Assembly: GCA_026984935.1 (NCBI GenBank)
Contig: JALSRD010000077.1
Location: forward strand, 1-43,405
Origin: Desulfobacterales bacterium
GTDB taxonomy: Bacteria > Desulfobacterota > Desulfobacteria > Desulfobacterales > JALSRD01
Reading direction: 5' to 3'
Length of the DNA: 43,405 bases
In this document: positions 34,644 to 43,405 of the stretch, one piece after another
Position numbering within the stretch: position 1 is the first letter of the stretch
Layout: each line of letters opens with the position of its first letter
Notes under the pieces: model-generated
What the model was told of the DNA's origin: nothing
The model's database searches: none
Seen by the model: only the letters and a program-made list of their open reading frames with translations
Translations under genes and position numbers: made by a program

Positions 34644-34841
34644 GGCAGCGGGGAACCTTTCAATGGCGTACAGCGCTTGGTCGTTGACCGGGAGGCAGTC
34701 CCCGGCTGTTCGAAGGGTCGGAGGATTCCCATACCGCAAGCGGCCGGGTCTGTCAACCGGTGCGCGGATGTGATACAGGCGGTGATACCGGATTTAAGAG
34801 CCCTTTGGGCAAGGCCGGTGGAAGAGACGTGGAAAGCACGG

Positions 34842-37106
34842 ATGTCCGCAATGCAGACTGAAAAAAAAGAACCGCCGCTGATCGAATTGCGCGGTCAGGT
34901 CGAACATATTACTTACAGCGATCCCGAAAGCGGCTACAGCGTTGTGCGGCTGAAAGTCGAGGGACGTGGCCATCCGGTGATGGCTGTCGGCAGCCTGGCC
35001 GATCCCGCTCCGGGACAGGTCCTTGCCGTGCGCGGCCACTGGGTGACGCACCCCACCTACGGCCCGCAGTTCAAAGTGGTTTCATACACCACCGGCGTGC
35101 CGGCCACGGCAGCCGGGATCGTCAGGTACCTGGGTTCCGGGATGATCCGCGGCATCGGGCCCAAAATGGCCGTGCGGATTGTCAAACATTTCGGCGATCA
35201 GACGCTGGCGGTCATCGATGGCGATATTGCGCGTCTCGGTGAGGTAGAAGGTATCGGCAAAAAACGCATTGCCATGATCCGCGAAGCCTGGCGGGAACAG
35301 GCCCATATCCGTGATGTCATGATTTTTCTGCAGGGCCACGGTGTCAGCCCGGCCTTCGCGGTCCGTATCTTCAAGCAGTACGGCAGCCGGGCCATCGCGG
35401 CGGTGCGCGAGAACCCTTACCGGCTGGCTGCCGATATCGCCGGCGTCGGATTTGTGACTGCCGACCGCATTGCGCAGCAGCTGGGTGTTGCGCGCGATTC
35501 CGCCCAGCGCATCCAGGCGGGTGTTCTTTATGTTCTGAATCGCCTTGCGGATGAGGGGCACGTCTACTACCCGGATGGATTGCTGGCCGCCAAGTGCTGC
35601 GCGATTCTGGAGGTGACGCGCGGAGCCGTAATGAGTGCCTTTGAACAGCTCGCCATGCAAAAAAGGATTGTCATCGAAGACTGGGATACCGGCTCCGCTC
35701 GCGCAGGGCCCAGCCGGCGCGCGATTTATTTAAGTAAATTCCACGTGTGCGAAGCACACGTGGCGGCCAGATTGAAACGCTTGCTGCAGGCGCCGGCCTC
35801 GGTTCGTCCGGTGGATGGCCGGCGTCTGGCTGGCTGGCTGCGGCAGCGTCTGGGCTTCGAACTGGCCGCAAAGCAGATGCAGGCGGTGCATTGCGCGCTG
35901 TCTGAAAACGTGCTGGTGATCACCGGCGGACCGGGTACCGGCAAGACCACCATCATCCGCGCCGTGCTAGCCGTATTTGAAGCGCTCAAGGCCAAAGTGC
36001 TGCTGGCGGCACCCACCGGACGGGCGGCCAAACGGCTCAGCGAAGCCGCCGCGCACCCGGCCAAAACCATTCACCGCCTGCTGGCGTTCAGCTTTCAAAA
36101 GGGCGGTTTCCAGAAAAACGACCGGCATCCCCTCAATTGCAATCTGCTGGTCGTCGACGAAGCCTCCATGATCGACACCGTGCTCATGCACCATCTGCTC
36201 AAGGCCGTTTCGCCGGGCACCGTGCTGGTACTGGTGGGGGATGTCAACCAGTTGCCCTCGGTGGGCCCCGGCAGCATCCTGTCGGATATGATCCGCAGCA
36301 AGGTCGTGCCGGTCGTTACCCTGGACAGAATATTCCGCCAGGCCCAGGCCAGCCGCATCGTCGTCAATGCCCACCGCATCAACGCCGGCAAAATGCCGCA
36401 GACCGACACGCCGGCAGATGCGCAGCGGACGGATTTCTATTTTATCGAGCGCGCCGACCCGCAGCAGGTGTGCGACCTGATCGTCGAGTTCGTCAAAGAC
36501 CGCATCCCGCAGCGTTTCGGATTCGATGCCGGCAGGGATATACAGGTGCTCACCCCCATGCACCGCGGCGTAGTCGGCGCCGCCAACCTGAACCGCGCGC
36601 TGCAGGCGGCACTCAACCCGGCGAGCCGGAACCTGGCGTGCGGGGGCGGTGGATTCCGCATCGGGGACAAGGTGATGCAGATTCGCAACAATTACGAAAA
36701 GGAGGTGTTCAACGGCGACATCGGCCGTATTATACAACTTAAGGCGGAAAGCCGGCAGTTGCTGATCCGCTTCGAAGAACGTTTGGTGCCCTATGATTTT
36801 TATGAGCTGGACGAGATCGTGCTGGCCTATGCCATATCCATCCACAAATCCCAGGGGTCCGAATACCCGGCCGTGGTGGTGCCCATCCTGACGCAGCATT
36901 ATGTGCTGCTGCAGCGCAACCTGGTGTACACCGCCATCACGCGGGCCCGCAGGCTTGCGGTCGTGGTGGGGACGCGCAAGGCGCTGGGTATTGCCGTGGG
37001 AAACGACAAAACCCAGCGGCGTTATACCCTGCTCGACCAGCGCCTGCAGGGTCGGCTGCCGTCCGGCGCGCCGGCAGCCGACCATGCGACGGGGAAATCC
37101 ATCTGA
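34842..37106 (+). CDS. recD2: RecD2-type ATP-dependent DNA helicase
   Basis: This encodes 754 residues, the normal length for RecD2. An N-terminal OB-like domain (GQVEHITYSDPESGYSVVRLKV) is followed by helix-hairpin-helix repeats (RGIGPKMAVRIVKHFG, VEGIGKKRIAMI and later). The superfamily 1B helicase core has Walker A ITGGPGTGKTT near residue 360, Walker B VVDEASMID, and the late motif AYAISIHKSQGSEYPAVVVP. Motif VI is also present, in NLVYTAITRARR. RecD2 unwinds DNA 5' to 3' and works outside RecBCD. The start at 34842 follows GGAAAG; an ATG 9 bases later is an alternative. The upstream extension overlaps the divergent MFS gene and is rejected. Confidence 0.93.
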   Translation: MSAMQTEKKEPPLIELRGQVEHITYSDPESGYSVVRLKVEGRGHPVMAVGSLADPAPGQVLAVRGHWVTHPTYGPQFKVVSYTTGVPATAAGIVRYLGSGMIRGIGPKMAVRIVKHFGDQTLAVIDGDIARLGEVEGIGKKRIAMIREAWREQAHIRDVMIFLQGHGVSPAFAVRIFKQYGSRAIAAVRENPYRLAADIAGVGFVTADRIAQQLGVARDSAQRIQAGVLYVLNRLADEGHVYYPDGLLAAKCCAILEVTRGAVMSAFEQLAMQKRIVIEDWDTGSARAGPSRRAIYLSKFHVCEAHVAARLKRLLQAPASVRPVDGRRLAGWLRQRLGFELAAKQMQAVHCALSENVLVITGGPGTGKTTIIRAVLAVFEALKAKVLLAAPTGRAAKRLSEAAAHPAKTIHRLLAFSFQKGGFQKNDRHPLNCNLLVVDEASMIDTVLMHHLLKAVSPGTVLVLVGDVNQLPSVGPGSILSDMIRSKVVPVVTLDRIFRQAQASRIVVNAHRINAGKMPQTDTPADAQRTDFYFIERADPQQVCDLIVEFVKDRIPQRFGFDAGRDIQVLTPMHRGVVGAANLNRALQAALNPASRNLACGGGGFRIGDKVMQIRNNYEKEVFNGDIGRIIQLKAESRQLLIRFEERLVPYDFYELDEIVLAYAISIHKSQGSEYPAVVVPILTQHYVLLQRNLVYTAITRARRLAVVVGTRKALGIAVGNDKTQRRYTLLDQRLQGRLPSGAPAADHATGKSI

Positions 37107-37117
37107 AAAACAAGCTG

Positions 37118-37147
37118 TTGACAAACCGTGTGGGATCTTTCTATATG
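37118..37147 (+). promoter_or_regulatory. Promoter of the TRAP binding-protein gene
   Basis: Consensus TTGACA (37118-37123) and, after 18 bases, TATATG (37142-37147) lie about 90 bases before the ATG, directly after the recD2 stop. A TATGAT overlaps two bases later but with poor spacing. Confidence 0.6.
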
Positions 37148-37235
37148 ATGACACCATAAATCCCTTTGCCGCCCGAAACGGCGCAGCCGGCGTGCGGCAG
37201 ATAGAGGCCCGCAAATTCCAAACAAGGAGGGTTCC

Positions 37236-38330
37236 ATGAAAAAAGAGAGACGTCAGTTTATCAAAAAGGCCGGTATCGGCGCTGCCGCCGTGGGTGCCGG
37301 CCTGGCGACCCAGGTCGCTCCGGCCTTTGCCAAGTCCAAGAAATTTAAGTGGAAGATGGTCACCACCTGGCCGCCGCATTTTCCCATGCTCGGCGAGGGG
37401 GCCGACAAGCTGGCCCAGTGGGTGGAGGAGATGAGCGACGGCCGCCTGAAGATCAGCGTTTACGGCGGGGGCGAACTGGTCCCGCCGCTGGGGGGTTTCG
37501 ACGCCGTCAGCCAGGGGACCGTGCAGATGGGTCACGGTGCGGCCTACTACTGGGCCGGCAAGGCGCCGGCGGCGCAGTTTTTCGCCGCCGTGCCTTTCGG
37601 TTTCAACGCCCAGTCCATGAACGCCTGGATTCTCAGCGGCGGCGGCATGAAGCTGTGGGAGGAAGTTTACGCCCCATTCAACGTCAAACCCTTTTTGGCC
37701 GGCAATACCGGCGTCCAGGCCGGCGGATGGTTCAACAAGGAGATCAACTCGATTGCCGACTACAAGGGCCTCAAGATGCGTATTCCGGGCCTGGGCGGCA
37801 AGGTCGTGGCCAAGGCCGGCGGCAACGCCGTGCTGGTGGCCGGCGGTGAGATTTACACCAACCTGGACCGCGGTGTCATCGACGCCACCGAGTGGGTAGG
37901 GCCCTACCATGACAAGAAAATGGGCTTTTACAAGGCGGCCAAGTACTACTACTGGCCGGGCTGGCATGAGCCGGGAACGGCGCTGGAGATGATCGTGGGC
38001 AAGAAAGCCTGGATGTCGCTGCCCAAGGACCTGCAGGCCATCGTGGAGACGGCCGCCTACCGGTCCAACATGTGGATGCTCTCCGAGTTCGAGGCCAAGA
38101 ACAACGCCGCCCTCGAGGAGCTGGTCAACAAGCACCATGTACAGGTGAAGCAGTTTCCGAAATCCGTGCTCAAGGACCTCAAGAAGCTGTCCAAACAGGT
38201 GCTCGACGAGCTGGCCGCCAAGGATCCCATGAGCAAGAAAGTCTATGCGCATTTCCTCAACTTCCAGAAGAACATGAACGCCTGGAACAAACTCACCGAG
38301 GAGCAGTATCAGACATTCAAATATTTGTAG
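37236..38330 (+). CDS. TRAP transporter substrate-binding protein, DctP family (Tat-exported)
   Basis: This encodes 364 residues. A twin-arginine signal (KKERRQFIKKAG) is cleaved after a PAFA motif near residue 31, so the protein is exported folded. The mature protein has the DctP fold. It begins WKMVTTWPPHFPMLGEGADKL and includes the substrate-site region MRIPGLGGKVVAKAGG and the GVIDATEWVGPYHD segment. These resemble the TakP group that binds 2-keto acids. No DctQ or DctM membrane genes lie in the window, so it is an orphan. It has its own promoter and terminator, consistent with a single-gene unit. AAGGAGGG precedes the ATG. Confidence 0.9.
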   Translation: MKKERRQFIKKAGIGAAAVGAGLATQVAPAFAKSKKFKWKMVTTWPPHFPMLGEGADKLAQWVEEMSDGRLKISVYGGGELVPPLGGFDAVSQGTVQMGHGAAYYWAGKAPAAQFFAAVPFGFNAQSMNAWILSGGGMKLWEEVYAPFNVKPFLAGNTGVQAGGWFNKEINSIADYKGLKMRIPGLGGKVVAKAGGNAVLVAGGEIYTNLDRGVIDATEWVGPYHDKKMGFYKAAKYYYWPGWHEPGTALEMIVGKKAWMSLPKDLQAIVETAAYRSNMWMLSEFEAKNNAALEELVNKHHVQVKQFPKSVLKDLKKLSKQVLDELAAKDPMSKKVYAHFLNFQKNMNAWNKLTEEQYQTFKYL

Positions 38331-38356
38331 CAGGCACATACCACCTGGGATGCCGG

Positions 38357-38387
38357 AAAGCGGGGCCGTGGCCCCGCTTTTTTTTTT
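38357..38387 (+). terminator. Rho-independent terminator of the TRAP gene
   Basis: AAAGCGGGGCC and GGCCCCGCTTT pair perfectly around a 2-base turn, followed by a run of T. It lies 27 bases after the stop codon. Confidence 0.95.
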
Positions 38388-38448
38388 GCAGAATCCGGTA
38401 TGCGGGGAAAACTGTGCAGGCTGTCGGCTGGCGGGAACCGCCTGTTGT

Positions 38449-39702
38449 TCAGGGCTGTGCCGGCGGACGCAGCATCAAGGTGGCGCCCAGGCCCATGGCA
38501 CTGATGACCGGCAGTCCCAGAAACACCATGCGATAGCTGCCGGTGAGATCGAAAAAATAGCCGGCCAGCAGTGGTCCGATGGCCCCGCCGAGGGAGGAAA
38601 CGAAGATCATCACGCCGAAAATGGCGCCGTGGGCGGCCGTGCCGAAAAACTCGGCGATCAGCGGCGACATGACGGCAAAAAAACCGCCATGCGCAAATCC
38701 GTAAATAACCGCAAATACGAAAAGCATCCACAGCCGGTCGGCCAGCAGCAGCCAGCCCAGGCTGGCGCACAGGAAAGCAAAGCAGATGGCCAGGGCCCAC
38801 TTGTTCCCGATGCGGTCGCTGGCAAAGCCCATGATAAACCGTCCGGCGATGCTCAGGCCGCCAATGGTAGCCAGCACGCGGGTGGCCGCGCTGCGAGGGA
38901 TGCCCAGGTCGATGGCATGCGGCACGATGTGCAGCACGACGGTGAATACACAGACCAGCAGTAGAAAATAGGCGGTACAGATCAGCCACATTTGCAGGTT
39001 CCGCAGCGCCTGCCTGAAGCTGAAGCCGGTCTCCGCCAAACGGTGGCGGGTAGCCGCCAGCCGCCCGTCACCGTCGGGCAGTAGCCCGTGGCTGGCCGGA
39101 TCGCGCACCAGCAGCTGGGACAGTCCGATGAACAGCACCAGCACCACGATGCCCGCCACAAAGAACGCGGTACGCCAGCCAAAGGCCGTGATCAGCCAGT
39201 TGGTAAACAATGGCATGACCAGCATGCCCACGCCGGTTCCCACCTTGAGAACGCCGCTCATGCGGCCCCTCAGACGCACAAACCAGCGGGCGATGGTGGA
39301 CAGCAGCACCACGTCGGTGCCGCTGATGCCGATGCCCACCAGCAGGCTGTAGAGCAGGTAGAGTTGCCAGAGAGCTGTCATGCGCGACATCAGCAGGTAG
39401 CCGACACCCAGGAAGGCACCGCTGACCGACATGATGAGCCTGGGGCCGACGCGGTCGTTGAGCCGTCCCAGCAGAATACTGAAAAGGCCGTATATGCAGA
39501 AACTGACGGAGACGGCTCCGGATATCCCCGCCCGGGACCAGTCGTAGGCGTTCATCATCGGGTTGAAAAAAACCCCGAAGCTGTTGTAGATCCCCCAGCC
39601 GATGGCCTGCAGTACGAAGGACGCCGCCACCAGGACGTATCCATAAAAAAACCGTCCATTTTCGGTGGGATAAGGCTGCAAGTCGCGGGTTTTGCCAAAC
39701 AC
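38449..39702 (-). CDS. MFS transporter, oxalate/formate antiporter or monocarboxylate-like
   Basis: This encodes 417 residues with 12 predicted spans. The N-terminal FFYGYVLVAASFVLQAIGWG and the loop LLGRLNDRVGPR fit the OFA/MCT branch of MFS, which carries small organic anions. The start is uncertain: GTG at 39702 has AGG 5 bases and GGAAG 9 bases upstream, and GTG at 39708 is also possible. The frame is open 67 codons further but is not protein-like. It is divergent from the GGDEF-like regulator. The TRAP binding protein is convergent to it. The substrate is not known. Confidence 0.82.
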   Translation of the reverse strand: MFGKTRDLQPYPTENGRFFYGYVLVAASFVLQAIGWGIYNSFGVFFNPMMNAYDWSRAGISGAVSVSFCIYGLFSILLGRLNDRVGPRLIMSVSGAFLGVGYLLMSRMTALWQLYLLYSLLVGIGISGTDVVLLSTIARWFVRLRGRMSGVLKVGTGVGMLVMPLFTNWLITAFGWRTAFFVAGIVVLVLFIGLSQLLVRDPASHGLLPDGDGRLAATRHRLAETGFSFRQALRNLQMWLICTAYFLLLVCVFTVVLHIVPHAIDLGIPRSAATRVLATIGGLSIAGRFIMGFASDRIGNKWALAICFAFLCASLGWLLLADRLWMLFVFAVIYGFAHGGFFAVMSPLIAEFFGTAAHGAIFGVMIFVSSLGGAIGPLLAGYFFDLTGSYRMVFLGLPVISAMGLGATLMLRPPAQP

Positions 39703-40047
39703 TTTCACCTGCTTCCATGTGTCGGGGCAGATTTTGCCTCGGCGGTCGGATCCGGAAATTCGGTGACGCACCGAAGCCGCCAAGGCGCCCGTCCGGCCAG
39801 GCGCGCAAACTTCGGCATATCGAGGATATGTCGTGGGTTGCGCAACACAGCCAGACGGAATGCATGGGCGGATGAATGCCATCGTATTGATGAATCGGTC
39901 CACTTAGGTATCACAAACCAGCGGCGACTGCCAGGCGGATGTGCGGTTATGCGATGCCGTCGCCCCGGAGGCCAGGGCAAACCGCAATCGTGTTCAGGCC
40001 CGGTGCAGGCTGTGGCGATGCCGATCACACGAGTTTTGAATCGCAAC

Positions 40048-40077
40048 TTGACAAGCACGGTGGGATGCTGGAGTTAT
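40048..40077 (+). promoter_or_regulatory. Promoter candidate of the GGDEF-like regulator gene
   Basis: TTGACA (40048-40053) is consensus; AGTTAT after 18 bases is a weak -10. The site lies about 35 bases before the start codon, in the 400-base gap between divergent genes. Confidence 0.4.
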
Positions 40078-40110
40078 GGACAGAGAAAAAATCGGAGAAT
40101 GGTAGTACAG

Positions 40111-41394
40111 ATGAAGATTGCGATCGTCGGCGTTAAAAAAAGAATCGATGAAATTCTGGCGAGCCGCGGGGATTCAGACCCCAACATTGAACTGGTTCCC
40201 TACTGCTATGAACACTATACGCAGGCGGTTTCACTGGTCAAAAGCATATGCGATGTGGAAGGCATACTCTTCACCGGTAAATTCCCCTACCAGGTTGTGC
40301 GCAAGCAGCTCGATAGCCGGCTGGTTCTCGACTATCTCGAATATGACGAAAGCTGCCTGATCAAGGTGCTTTTCGCCTTCCGGTCAGATCCGCCGCAAAA
40401 GGTGAGCATCGACACCATCAGCCGCAACACTGTCAAAAAAGTATACAACGAACTCGGCATGAGTTTGAAGCACATCCGCACGGTCCAGCTCGACAGCCAG
40501 ACGGACATCGACGGCATCACCGCCTTTCATCTGCGAAATTACCGGAACATCCCACGCATCCGCCTGTTTACCTGCTTTTACAGCGTGTATGAGGCGCTCC
40601 GGCAACGGGAGATTCCCTGCGAGCTGATTACGCATACCTGTTTTTCCATCAAAAAGGGTGTCAACCATATCCTCAATAAAATCTATTTCCGCCAATCCAG
40701 CAGTGTTCAGCCGGCGGTGGGTGTCATCCAGATAGACGGCTTCGATCGCCTCTGTACCCGCTTTTCTGATGAATTCAGACTCCAGCGGCTGCTCCTGCGT
40801 GTCTACGGGAAGGTGCTGGATTTCCAGGACGACGTCTCTTCATTTGTCGTTTCCATCGGCTCCGGCCGCTACTATTTCATATCGACACGCTTTCTGGTTG
40901 AAAAGTATACCGACAACTACCGGGATTTCCCGCTGCTCTTCGAAATCTTTTCCGGCTTCAATCTGACGGTCAGTGTCGGGGTGGGATACGGGACGAATCC
41001 GATGAACGCCTTTCATCATGCCAAGGAAGCGCTGGTGCTGGCCCAGAAAACGGGAAATGCCGTCAAGATTCTTACTGCGCAAGGGGATGTGATCACACCG
41101 GGAAGCGGGGCCGATGAGACCTACAGGACCCGGTGGTCGGACGAAAAAGTCGGGGAAATCTCAAGGCGCACCGGCATCGGCCCGCGCAACATCGCCAGGA
41201 TCACGGGTTTTCTGGAAAAAAACCAGAGAACCGATGTCACCGTTTACGAGCTGTCGGAGGCGCTGCACATCACCACCCGCAGTGGCAGCCGCCTGATGTC
41301 CAAGCTTGTGGGTGCAGGTTTGGCGCAGGAAATCGGCATGGAACAGATTCGCCGGGGAAGGCCGCGCAAAGTGTTTCGCATTGCTCTTGGATAG
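40111..41394 (+). CDS. Transcriptional regulator with degenerate GGDEF-like domain and winged helix
   Basis: This encodes 427 residues. An N-terminal alpha/beta domain (MKIAIVGVKKRIDEI...) resembles ligand or signal-receiver folds. A central domain (about 205-325) begins VGVIQIDGFDRLC and contains LTVSVGVGYGTNPMNAFHHAKEAL, the pattern of a GGDEF or GTP-cyclohydrolase III domain. It has no GGDEF signature, so it is probably not an active diguanylate cyclase. A C-terminal winged helix (about 355-425) includes VYELSEALHITTRSGSRLMSKLVGAGL. Proteins of this shape occur beside peptide ABC transporters, and the convergent dpp/opp genes here fit. The ATG at 40111 was preferred over 40099; neither has ideal ribosome-site spacing. 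Confidence 0.75.
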   Translation: MKIAIVGVKKRIDEILASRGDSDPNIELVPYCYEHYTQAVSLVKSICDVEGILFTGKFPYQVVRKQLDSRLVLDYLEYDESCLIKVLFAFRSDPPQKVSIDTISRNTVKKVYNELGMSLKHIRTVQLDSQTDIDGITAFHLRNYRNIPRIRLFTCFYSVYEALRQREIPCELITHTCFSIKKGVNHILNKIYFRQSSSVQPAVGVIQIDGFDRLCTRFSDEFRLQRLLLRVYGKVLDFQDDVSSFVVSIGSGRYYFISTRFLVEKYTDNYRDFPLLFEIFSGFNLTVSVGVGYGTNPMNAFHHAKEALVLAQKTGNAVKILTAQGDVITPGSGADETYRTRWSDEKVGEISRRTGIGPRNIARITGFLEKNQRTDVTVYELSEALHITTRSGSRLMSKLVGAGLAQEIGMEQIRRGRPRKVFRIALG

Positions 41395-41494
41395 CAGCCG
41401 TCCATGGGCCGGATGGGCGTTGTGCTGCGGGCATGCGCGCCGCCCCTGCCGGGCTGCCGGAAGCATGTTCTGGATGGGCGTTGCCCGGGCCGGA

Positions 41495-42454
41495 CTATCG
41501 CACCTTGAAACAGCGCACAAAGTAATCCGCTTCGATTTCCACCAGGCCGGGTGCTTCCTGCGTACAGCGTTGTACCCGGTCCGGACAGCGGCTGGCAAAA
41601 AAGCAGCCTTGCGGCAGGTCGATGGGGCTGGGGACTTCCCCGCGGCTCAGTCCGCCGTCTGCAATTTCCGGCCGGCTGATATCGGGAACCGCGGCAAGCA
41701 GCATTCTGGTATATGGGTGCCGGGGTTTTTGGAAAAGCCTGACTTTGGCCCCATATTCCACGATTTGTCCCAGGTACATGACGCTGACCAGGTCGCTGAT
41801 GTGTTTGACCACGCTGATATCGTGCGTGATGAACAGATAGGTAAGCCCGAACTTTTCCTGAAGATCCATGAGCAGGTTCAATATCTGGGACTGTATCGAG
41901 ACATCCAGCGCGGAAACGGGTTCGTCCGCTACCACCAGCGCCGGTTTCAGAATGATGGCCCTGCCGATGGCGATGCGCTGACGCTGACCGCCGGAGAACT
42001 GGTGCGGGTAGCGCTCCAGGTAGGAAAGGTCCAGCCCCACGTCTCCGCAGATCTCCTCAAGCCGCCGGCGCCTGTCGTTCCGGGTCATGCGATGGAAGAT
42101 GTTGAGGGGCTGCTCTAAGATCGACTTCACCTTTTTACGCGGATTCAAGGAAGAGTATGGATCCTGAAAGATCATCTGGATATTTTTCTGGATCGGTCGG
42201 CGTTGCTGCGGCGTAAGGTGCGCAATATCGCTGCCGTTGAAAAGGATGCTGCCCGCATCGATGCGGTAGAGTCCCACGATGCTCTTGCCCAGGGTGGTTT
42301 TGCCGCAGCCGCTTTCGCCGACCAGCGACAGCGTTTTGCCTTTCGGAATCCACAGGGAGACCCGGTTGAGCGCATGGGCACGCCGCGTCTGCATGCAAGA
42401 GACCTTGACCTTGAACGTTTTTACGACGTCTCTGGCTTCGAGAAGGAAGTTCAT
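41495..42454 (-). CDS. Dipeptide/oligopeptide ABC transporter ATPase, DppF/OppF type
   Basis: This encodes 319 residues. Walker A is GESGCGKTT, the Q-loop is MIFQDPYSSLNPR, the signature is FSGGQRQRIAIGRA, and Walker B is ALVVADEPVSALD. The switch His is in [10 protein letters not shown]-terminal cysteine-containing oligopeptide-transporter extension is present (GCFFASRCPDRVQRC), which in relatives binds an iron-sulfur cluster. The ATG at 42454 overlaps the stop of the upstream ATPase gene by 4 bases (ATGA), indicating coupled translation. It powers import of peptides or, in some relatives, nickel; the substrate cannot be told from the ATPases alone. Confidence 0.92.
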   Translation of the reverse strand: MNFLLEARDVVKTFKVKVSCMQTRRAHALNRVSLWIPKGKTLSLVGESGCGKTTLGKSIVGLYRIDAGSILFNGSDIAHLTPQQRRPIQKNIQMIFQDPYSSLNPRKKVKSILEQPLNIFHRMTRNDRRRRLEEICGDVGLDLSYLERYPHQFSGGQRQRIAIGRAIILKPALVVADEPVSALDVSIQSQILNLLMDLQEKFGLTYLFITHDISVVKHISDLVSVMYLGQIVEYGAKVRLFQKPRHPYTRMLLAAVPDISRPEIADGGLSRGEVPSPIDLPQGCFFASRCPDRVQRCTQEAPGLVEIEADYFVRCFKVR

Positions 42455-43405
42455 TTTACCCTGTGGCATGCGACATGGCGACCGTTTATCCAACGTAGCT
42501 CCGGATACTCCAGGCAGTTATCGCCGGCATCCGGGCAGCGGTTCCTGAAATAGCAGCCCGCCGGCAGATCCAGCAAGCTCGGCATCACGCCCGGGATCTG
42601 GTAGAGCCGGTCGCGGGTTTCGTTGAGTTTCGGCAGGCAGGCGATGAGCCCCCTGGTGTACGGATGCAGCGGATGATACAGGATGTCGGATTTTTCCCCG
42701 TACTCCACGATGCGCCCGGCATACATGACCGCAACGCGATGGCACATCTGGGAGACCACGCTGATGTCGTGGGTGATGAGGACCAGTGACGAATCGTACT
42801 GCTCGCACAGTTTCTTCATGAGCATCAGAATTTGCGCCTGAATGGTCACATCCAGGGCGGTGGTCGGTTCATCGGCGATGAGCAGTTTGGGGTTGTTGAT
42901 CAGGGCCATGGCAATGACCATGCGCTGCTGCATGCCGCCGGACAGCTGGTGCGGGTAACTCCGCAGGCGTTTTAGCGGTGATGCAATTCCGACCTGCCGC
43001 AGCATTTCCACAGAGCGTGCCTGCGCTTCTTTGCCGGAAACGTCCTGACGGTGGTAGCAAATGGTCTCTGTGAGTTGCCGCCCGATGGAAAGCACCGGGT
43101 TGAGGGATGTCTGCGGGTCTTGAAAGATCATGGAAATGTGATCCCCGCGAATCGCATCCATTGTGGCGGCATCCAACTGCAGGAGATTGCGGCCCTCCAG
43201 CAGGATTTTGCCGTTGATGATGCGCCCCGGCGGGTCGATCAGACGGATGATGGAAAATCCGGTGATGGATTTGCCGGCGCCCGATTCCCCCACAAGCCCG
43301 AGGATTTCACCTCTCTTGAGGCCGAAGGAGATGCCATCGACAGCCCTTACGACGCCCTTACGCGTAAAGAAATGGGTTTGCAGACCATCGATTCGCAAAA
43401 GTTCC
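42451..43405 (-). CDS. Dipeptide/oligopeptide ABC transporter ATPase, DppD/OppD type (partial, runs off window)
   Basis: At least 318 residues are seen. The frame is open to the window edge, and the first codons read [12 protein letters not shown], the usual start region of DppD/OppD after a few residues, so the true start lies just outside. Walker [10 protein letters not shown]-loop [13 protein letters not shown], signature [14 protein letters not shown], Walker [13 protein letters not shown] and the terminal cysteine motif [15 protein letters not shown] are intact. The permease and binding-protein genes are expected upstream, beyond the window. Confidence 0.92.
   Translation of the reverse strand, partial: ELLRIDGLQTHFFTRKGVVRAVDGISFGLKRGEILGLVGESGAGKSITGFSIIRLIDPPGRIINGKILLEGRNLLQLDAATMDAIRGDHISMIFQDPQTSLNPVLSIGRQLTETICYHRQDVSGKEAQARSVEMLRQVGIASPLKRLRSYPHQLSGGMQQRMVIAMALINNPKLLIADEPTTALDVTIQAQILMLMKKLCEQYDSSLVLITHDISVVSQMCHRVAVMYAGRIVEYGEKSDILYHPLHPYTRGLIACLPKLNETRDRLYQIPGVMPSLLDLPAGCYFRNRCPDAGDNCLEYPELRWINGRHVACHRVK

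Noticed and set aside
34575-34841. N-terminal extension of the RecD2 frame
   Set aside because: It overlaps the start of the divergent MFS gene, is not protein-like, and the family N terminus begins at the ATG at 34842.
35967-38339. Long minus-strand open frame (790 codons) opposite recD2 and the TRAP gene
   Set aside because: It is antisense to two well-identified genes across their boundary, has shadow-type composition rich in His/Gly/Leu, and has no family motif.
39088-40098. 337-codon extension upstream of the GGDEF-like regulator
   Set aside because: It is antisense to the MFS transporter and of low complexity in Gln/His; the recognisable domain starts near 40111.

Overview
The window comes from a GC-rich, anaerobic, cytochrome-rich bacterium, most probably a sulfate-reducing Desulfobacterota of the Desulfobacterales. 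The main reasons are a complete Qrc menaquinone-reductase operon, a System II (ResB/CcsA) cytochrome c maturation pair, many multiheme cytochromes, a hybrid-cluster protein and a TRAP substrate-binding protein. This placement is inferred from gene content; no 16S gene or other phylogenetic marker was compared.

Layout. 0.2-0.4 kb: tRNA-Ala(GGC) on the minus strand with its own promoter and terminator. 0.6-5.5 kb: envelope and cytochrome assembly genes (zinc ribbon, PpiD-like foldase, zinc-ribbon membrane protein, ResB, CcsA). 5.6-11.0 kb: qrcABCD plus a 52-codon membrane ORF, closed by a terminator. 11.1-17.9 kb: murA overlapping comEC, FmdB-like zinc ribbon, macrodomain, C_GCAxxG-type redox protein and two small envelope proteins. 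18.1-22.4 kb: an accessory block, mostly minus strand, of poorly known membrane and secreted proteins. It includes a protein with two 90-residue repeats, a DUF202-like protein preceded by 25 unbroken heptads, and what looks like the 5' fragment of a group II intron.

22.7-33.4 kb looks like a nitrogen-oxide/nitrosative-stress neighbourhood. It holds a rhodanese-metallo-beta-lactamase fusion, hcp (class I), a perfect FNR/HcpR-type palindrome, a PAS-LuxR regulator, a lone receiver protein, and an octaheme HAO-family cytochrome with its NapC/NrfH-type tetraheme partner. Divergent from the cytochromes is a two-component system whose kinase carries a CxxCH haem motif in its sensor domain. Four helically phased TGTAAA-like repeats lie between haoC and the kinase gene. 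HaoA/HaoC plus Hcp together are the parts list of the reverse hydroxylamine module proposed for nitrite reduction to ammonium in Nautilia.

33.4-43.4 kb: an Fsr-like MFS transporter, RecD2-type helicase, orphan Tat-exported TRAP binding protein, a second MFS transporter, a GGDEF-like/winged-helix regulator, and the two ATPase genes of a dipeptide/oligopeptide ABC importer. The last of these runs off the right edge. A 26-bp dispersed repeat occurs twice, at 26.2 and 28.6 kb. No CRISPR array, rRNA, intact insertion sequence or replication origin was seen.
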